Shown here piece by piece: positions 32,352 through 35,773 of a stretch of DNA of 35,773 bases. Source of the DNA: Clostridiales bacterium. Lineage in GTDB: Bacteria; Bacillota; Clostridia; Christensenellales; Pumilibacteraceae. The stretch is taken from the NCBI GenBank assembly GCA_022508425.1, contig JAFLVF010000011.1, forward strand, positions 1-35,773, in the 5' to 3' direction. A program made the position numbers and the translations under genes. Each line of letters begins with the position of its first letter. The stretch's first letter is position 1. The notes under the pieces were generated by a model that made no database searches, was not told where the DNA came from, and worked only from the letters and a program-made list of their open reading frames with translations.

Positions 32352-33458
32352 ATGAAACTCAGCCTTTGCCTTATAGTCAAAAACGAAGAGAGGACGCTTC
32401 CGCGCGTACTGTCCAATGCAAGCGTCTTTGCCGACGAGATAGTAATCGTAGACACAGGCTCGACGGACGGGACGGTAAATATTGCGCGGGCGTTTACAGA
32501 CAATGTTTATGAGTACGAGTGGAAAGACGACTTTGCCGCCGCGCGGAACTATGCGATTGGCAAAGCTTCGGGCGACTACTACATGTGGTTGGACGCAGAC
32601 GACGTCGTTCCGGCCGCCACCGCGAAAAAACTCCGTTCCGTGCTCAACCGCCTTGATAGCTCCGTCGACATGGTAATGTTGCCCTATGTAATCGATACCG
32701 ACGAGGACGGCAACCCGACATACTCGTACTACCGCGAGCGCATAATGAAAAACCGCCCCGAGTTTTATTTTCGAGGGCGCGTGCACGAGGCGGTGCCTGT
32801 CAGTGGCAACGTAATCAAACTTCAACTTCCCATTCGCCACGAAAAACCGCGTGAAAGGAGCGCCGGCACTCGCAACCTCGATATATACACGAAGATGATC
32901 CTATCCGGGGAAAAGCTGGATCCGCGCGAAAAGTACTACTACGCGCGCGAGCTGTTCTATCACGGTCGGCACGACGACGCCGCGAAAATGTTTATCGAAT
33001 TTTTGTCGGGTAAGGACGGCTTCGTCCCCAACAAGATAGACGCGTGCATAATGCTTTCGCGCTGTTATTCAAGACAAAACCTCACAGAAGAGGCGCTCGA
33101 CGCGCTCTTTCACAGCTTCGTTTACGGCCTGCCGACGGGCGAAGCGGCGACCGAGATAGGCTTGACGTATTTCTCAAAATCGGACTATAAGCGCGCGGCG
33201 TACTGGTTTGAAGTCGCGGCGTCCGCAAAACCCGATATGGAATCGGGGGCGTTCGTCGATATAAACTACTACGGATTCTTGCCCAACGTGTGGCTGACCG
33301 TGTGCTACGACCGCCTCGGCGATATCAAACGAGCGTACCGAGCTCACCGCCGCGCAGAGCGCTTGCGCCCCAACCACCCCAGCATAATCGCAAACAGGAA
33401 ATACTTCGAATCACTGAATGAACTCCGCACAAACGACAAGCACAAAAAAGCAAACTAA
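32352..33458 (+). CDS. family 2 glycosyltransferase with TPR-like C-terminus
   Basis: A 368-residue protein. GT2 catalytic domain: KLSLCLIVKNEERTLPRVL, IVIVDTGSTDGTVNIA, FAAARNYAIGKASGDYYMWLDADDVV (the DxD-type motif), then FYFRGRVHEAV. Residues from about 200 on form helical repeats (KYYYARELFYHGRHDDAAKMF, KIDACIMLSRCYSRQNLTEEALD, YKRAAYWFEVAASAKP), as in SunS-like and other protein-glycosylating GT2 enzymes. Start: ATG at 32352 with GGAG 5 bp upstream; an ATG at 32331 is weaker. The next gene encodes a Thr-rich collagen-like protein, the likely acceptor (inference from BclA-type systems). Confidence 0.85.
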   Translation: MKLSLCLIVKNEERTLPRVLSNASVFADEIVIVDTGSTDGTVNIARAFTDNVYEYEWKDDFAAARNYAIGKASGDYYMWLDADDVVPAATAKKLRSVLNRLDSSVDMVMLPYVIDTDEDGNPTYSYYRERIMKNRPEFYFRGRVHEAVPVSGNVIKLQLPIRHEKPRERSAGTRNLDIYTKMILSGEKLDPREKYYYARELFYHGRHDDAAKMFIEFLSGKDGFVPNKIDACIMLSRCYSRQNLTEEALDALFHSFVYGLPTGEAATEIGLTYFSKSDYKRAAYWFEVAASAKPDMESGAFVDINYYGFLPNVWLTVCYDRLGDIKRAYRAHRRAERLRPNHPSIIANRKYFESLNELRTNDKHKKAN

Positions 33459-33469
33459 ACGACAAGAAA

Positions 33470-33508
33470 CTCGCCACAAGTGACGCGATAAACTTGCGAA
33501 AGAGTCTC
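33470..33508 (+). repeat. 38-nt conserved element, copy A
   Basis: A 39-nt sequence from CTCGCCACAAGTGACGC to AAGAGTCTC, lying between the glycosyltransferase gene and the ribosome site of the collagen-like gene. It is about 31/39 identical to 21641-21678. One pair changes from G-C here to A-T there while staying complementary. Confidence 0.55.
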
Positions 33509-33529
33509 AAAACCTAAGGAGGTAAAAAT

Positions 33530-34801
33530 ATGTTCTTCAACTTTTTCGGCAGAAACTGCGACGACGACCGCGACGACCGCGAGGACGAGCGCTGTGAGCG
33601 CCGCCCGAACTGCCCGCCACCCGAGTGCATAGTCGGCCCGACCGGTCCGACCGGACCTACGGGCGCAACCGGTATGCCCGGCATGCAGGGACCTCGCGGC
33701 GTGACGGGTGCGACCGGTGCAATAGGCGCGCGCGGAGCAACGGGTGCGACGGGCGCAAAAGGCGCTACCGGTCCGCGCGGCGCGACCGGCTCGCAGGGCG
33801 TGCAAGGCTTACAAGGCATACAGGGTATCCAAGGTGTTCAAGGCGCGACGGGCGCAACAGGCGCAACGGGCGCGACGGGTGCGACGGGTGTACAAGGCTT
33901 ACAGGGCATCCAAGGTGTAACCGGCGCTACCGGCGCTACGGGACCCCAAGGTGAAGTCGGCGCAACGGGTGCTACCGGACCTCAAGGCGAAGTCGGCGCT
34001 ACCGGCGCGACAGGGGTTACCGGGGCAACGGGTGCACAAGGCATACAGGGTATCCAAGGTGTTCAAGGCGCAACAGGCGCAACAGGCGCGACGGGCGCGA
34101 CGGGTGCACAAGGCATACAGGGCATCCAAGGTGTAACCGGCGCTACAGGCGCTACCGGACCTCAAGGTGAGGTCGGCGCTACCGGCGCTACAGGGCCTCA
34201 AGGCGAAGTCGGCGCTACCGGCGCTACAGGGGTTACCGGGGCAACGGGTGCACAAGGCATACAGGGTATCCAAGGTGTAACCGGCGCAACGGGTGCTACC
34301 GGACCTCAAGGCGAGGTCGGCGCGACCGGCGCGACAGGACCTCAGGGCGAAGCGGGACCTGCGACGGACGGTTTGGCGGCTTACGGCGGTCTGTACTCGA
34401 CGGACACGACCACCATACCGCTGACTGCGGGAACGCCCGTCACGTTGACGCTCGGCTCGCAGATGCCCGTACTCAACGAGACGTACGGAACCAACAGCAT
34501 CACCGTAGATCAAGACGGCGACTACGAGATCAACTACGGCTTGCTCGGAAGCGTAAATCCCGCTTCGACGATTACGATAAGCGTAAACGTCAACGGCACG
34601 CCCGAAGTATCGGGGACGATTACTCAGGACTTTATCACCGGCACGGCGCGGTCGATGAACGGCAGTACGATAATCAACCTCAACTCGGGCGACGTAGTCA
34701 CCGTCACCGTCGAAGGCACCGCGACCACCACGCTTACCCCGCTCAACAATGTAAACGGCTATCTCACCGTCAAGAAGCTCAACAACGGCACGGTGGTGTA
34801 A
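33530..34801 (+). CDS. collagen-like surface/exosporium protein (BclA-like)
   Basis: A 423-residue protein. An acidic, Cys-containing N-terminus (about 1-35, [17 protein letters not shown]) precedes about 80 Gly-X-Y triplets (about 36-281), mainly [12 protein letters not shown] and GVT. These are arranged in three long internal repeats. A C-terminal beta domain of about 140 residues ([44 protein letters not shown]) resembles the C1q/TNF-like trimerisation domain of BclA exosporium proteins. Thr in the Y position is the usual O-glycosylation site. AGGAGG lies just upstream. It follows the glycosyltransferase by 71 bp with no clear promoter between them, so the two form a likely operon. Whether the host makes spores cannot be told here. 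Confidence 0.88.
   Translation: MFFNFFGRNCDDDRDDREDERCERRPNCPPPECIVGPTGPTGPTGATGMPGMQGPRGVTGATGAIGARGATGATGAKGATGPRGATGSQGVQGLQGIQGIQGVQGATGATGATGATGATGVQGLQGIQGVTGATGATGPQGEVGATGATGPQGEVGATGATGVTGATGAQGIQGIQGVQGATGATGATGATGAQGIQGIQGVTGATGATGPQGEVGATGATGPQGEVGATGATGVTGATGAQGIQGIQGVTGATGATGPQGEVGATGATGPQGEAGPATDGLAAYGGLYSTDTTTIPLTAGTPVTLTLGSQMPVLNETYGTNSITVDQDGDYEINYGLLGSVNPASTITISVNVNGTPEVSGTITQDFITGTARSMNGSTIINLNSGDVVTVTVEGTATTTLTPLNNVNGYLTVKKLNNGTVV
33700..34360 (+). repeat. tandem DNA repeats in the collagen-like region
   Basis: Nine-base Gly-X-Y units are nested in longer near-identical blocks. A block starting with the codons for [16 protein letters not shown] recurs three times. Such tracts change length easily by replication slippage. 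Confidence 0.8.
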
Positions 34802-34830
34802 GCGGTGCTACGCGCCTAAATAGCCAAAAC

Positions 34831-34868
34831 AAATCCGTCACTAATCATTTCGTTTAGTGACGGATTTT
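34831..34868 (+). terminator. terminator of the collagen-like gene
   Basis: A perfect 14-bp stem (34831-34844 with 34854-34867), 9-nt loop, TTTT at the 3' side; A-rich upstream, so it may also work leftward. Confidence 0.9.
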
Positions 34869-34897
34869 GTATTGTTGTGCGGCGGCGTAGCCTCCCG

Positions 34898-34968
34898 AAT
34901 TCCTCGCTATCGCTCAGAATGACACCTTTCGCCAACTGTGTCATTCTGAGTCCGACGACCGAAGAATC
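34898..34968. repeat. palindromic intergenic repeat with TGTCATTCTGAG core
   Basis: A perfect 13-bp inverted repeat CTCAGAATGACAC (34913-34925) with GTGTCATTCTGAG (34938-34950), flanked by imperfect arms ending in GAATTC and GAATC. The TGTCATTCTGAG...GAAGAATC pattern is one I recall from dispersed repeats in many bacterial genomes. A small hairpin GGGCG-CTTA-CGCCC follows at 34971-34984. Confidence 0.65.
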
Positions 34969-34994
34969 AGGGGCGCTTACGCCCGCACATTCAA

Positions 34995-35012
34995 TCACCG
35001 CGAAGCGGTCAA
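34995..35012. repeat. GACCGC hairpin repeat, copy C
   Basis: ACCGC-gaa-GCGGT (34997-35009) in the context AATCACCGC...GCGGTCAATT, the same as the second hairpin of repeats at 9490 and 15748. Here it supplies the TGA stop of mfd. Confidence 0.6.
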
Positions 35013-35773
35013 TTCGCGCTTACCAGATACCCCGCGAGCGACTTAATATTCTCAAATATTATTAACGGCGTTTTGACGGCATTGAAGCAACCGCCGAATT
35101 TCTCGAAGTCGGGCGGGATGTCCTTGACGTCCGCAAATTCTATCTTCGCGCCCGAGCGCAGTAAGGTTACGGCCGTAGCGTTGTGCTTTGCGGCGAGGTT
35201 TTTAATAAGTCCGACATTGCACAAATTCTTAATCTCGGTAGGCACGGTCTCGTATGCGTCGGCAAGTTCTTTTAGCAGTGCGTCGCGCTCTTTGACGGTG
35301 GACATCGTGCTGATACGACGGTACAGTTCTATTCTTACCGCCGCGTCGCAATACCCGCTCGGAATGACGGCGGTAAAGTCCACCTTCATCGTCGGGTCTT
35401 TATGCGCTTTCTCGGCGGCGCCCTTTATCTCGGCGACCGCTTCTTTTAGCAATTTGCAGTACATCGCATAACCGACGCTGACTATATGCCCGTGCTGCTC
35501 GGCGCCGAAAACGTTGCCCACGCCCCTTATGCGCATATCCTGCTCGGCGATCTTGACGCCGCTGCCGAGGTCGGTGTACCGCGCAATCGATTCCAATCTC
35601 TCGAGTGCTTGAGGGGTAAGGCGTGTTTCGTCGCCGTACGTAAAATACACCTGCGCGACGCGGTCGGAACGGCCTACGCGCCCCTTTAGCTGATACATTT
35701 GGCTCAAGCCCATATTCTCCGCGCCGTACACTATCATGGTGTTGGCGTTGGGAATATCTATGCCGTTTTCTAT
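35009..35773 (-). CDS. mfd: transcription-repair coupling factor Mfd, C-terminal part (5' end outside window)
   Basis: The frame is open to the right edge of the window, so this is the last 254 residues of a protein normally about 1,150 long. Seen: the end of the RecG/Mfd-type helicase domain, NGIDIPNANTMIVYGAENMGLSQ, motif VI LKGRVGRSDRVAQVY, then the Mfd-specific LGSGVKIAEQDMRIRGVGNVFGAEQHGHIVSVGYAMYCKLL, and the C-terminal D7 domain with VDFTAVIPSGYCDAAVRIELYRRI. Mfd removes stalled RNA polymerase and recruits UvrA. The extreme C-terminus ends in an intergenic hairpin repeat that provides the stop codon. Confidence 0.95.
   Translation of the reverse strand: MENGIDIPNANTMIVYGAENMGLSQMYQLKGRVGRSDRVAQVYFTYGDETRLTPQALERLESIARYTDLGSGVKIAEQDMRIRGVGNVFGAEQHGHIVSVGYAMYCKLLKEAVAEIKGAAEKAHKDPTMKVDFTAVIPSGYCDAAVRIELYRRISTMSTVKERDALLKELADAYETVPTEIKNLCNVGLIKNLAAKHNATAVTLLRSGAKIEFADVKDIPPDFEKFGGCFNAVKTPLIIFENIKSLAGYLVSAN

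Noticed and set aside
33700..34360. CRISPR-like or satellite repeat array
   Set aside because: The repeats are in frame and encode Gly-X-Y triplets without spacers; they are collagen-like coding repeats.

Overview
The window looks like a piece of a Bacillota (Clostridia-type) chromosome, probably from an uncultured anaerobe of moderate GC content. The evidence is a PrsA-like foldase lipoprotein, lipoproteins with InlB-type repeats, a collagen-like exosporium/surface protein, a non-haem ferritin, a DtxR/MntR regulator and textbook sigma-A promoters (TTGACA-17-TATAAT). No rRNA, tRNA, CRISPR array, phage or transposase gene was seen. The assignment rests on protein families, not on a marker gene.

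Layout. 1-1.4 kb: the end of a DUF1538 membrane protein overlapping two P-II-like signalling proteins. 1.5-2.1 kb: thiamine pyrophosphokinase. 2.2-5.1 kb: a large membrane protein with six cytoplasmic zinc ribbons and extracellular PPC-like repeats, divergent from a TspO-like membrane protein. 5.9-6.05 kb: a gene-free stretch with a perfect leftward promoter and a terminator, a candidate small RNA. 6.1-7.8 kb: a two-gene unit (small membrane protein, Sel1-repeat membrane protein). 7.9-9.4 kb: glycerol kinase. 9.6-13.2 kb: a lipoprotein GH13 amylase/pullulanase with a starch-binding-like lipoprotein. 13.4-14.7 kb: HAD hydrolase and TetR regulator, divergent from a PHP-type histidinol-phosphatase-like gene. 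15.8-18 kb: RarA, a Cys-rich microprotein and a DtxR regulator. 18-22.6 kb: ybaB-recR followed by a heterodimeric ABC exporter. 22.8-24.6 kb: PrsA-like foldase. 24.9-27.9 kb: ferritin, SIMPL protein, RsmF-type rRNA methyltransferase and a YjzC-like microprotein. 27.9-32.3 kb: tetR-ABC ATPase-FtsX permease-small membrane protein. 32.3-34.8 kb: glycosyltransferase and collagen-like protein. 35-35.8 kb: the C-terminal end of Mfd.

Three signals stand out beyond the genes. (1) A 114-120 nt structured element occurs three times (13.3, 22.7 and 26.2 kb). Its primary sequence varies but its stems are kept by compensatory changes, and each copy lies at, or a few bases from, the stop codon of a leftward gene. 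(2) Many transcription units appear leaderless or nearly so: glpK, rarA, a tetR and a small membrane protein each have consensus -35/-10 boxes exactly 17 bp apart with the -10 ending 6 bp before the ATG. thiN, rsmF and the dtxR-like gene have 10-11 bp. (3) The orphan promoter/terminator unit near 6 kb has a C-rich segment that could pair with ribosome binding sites. A second, 38-39 nt repeat (21.6 and 33.5 kb) and two families of intergenic hairpin repeats add to a busy non-coding layer.
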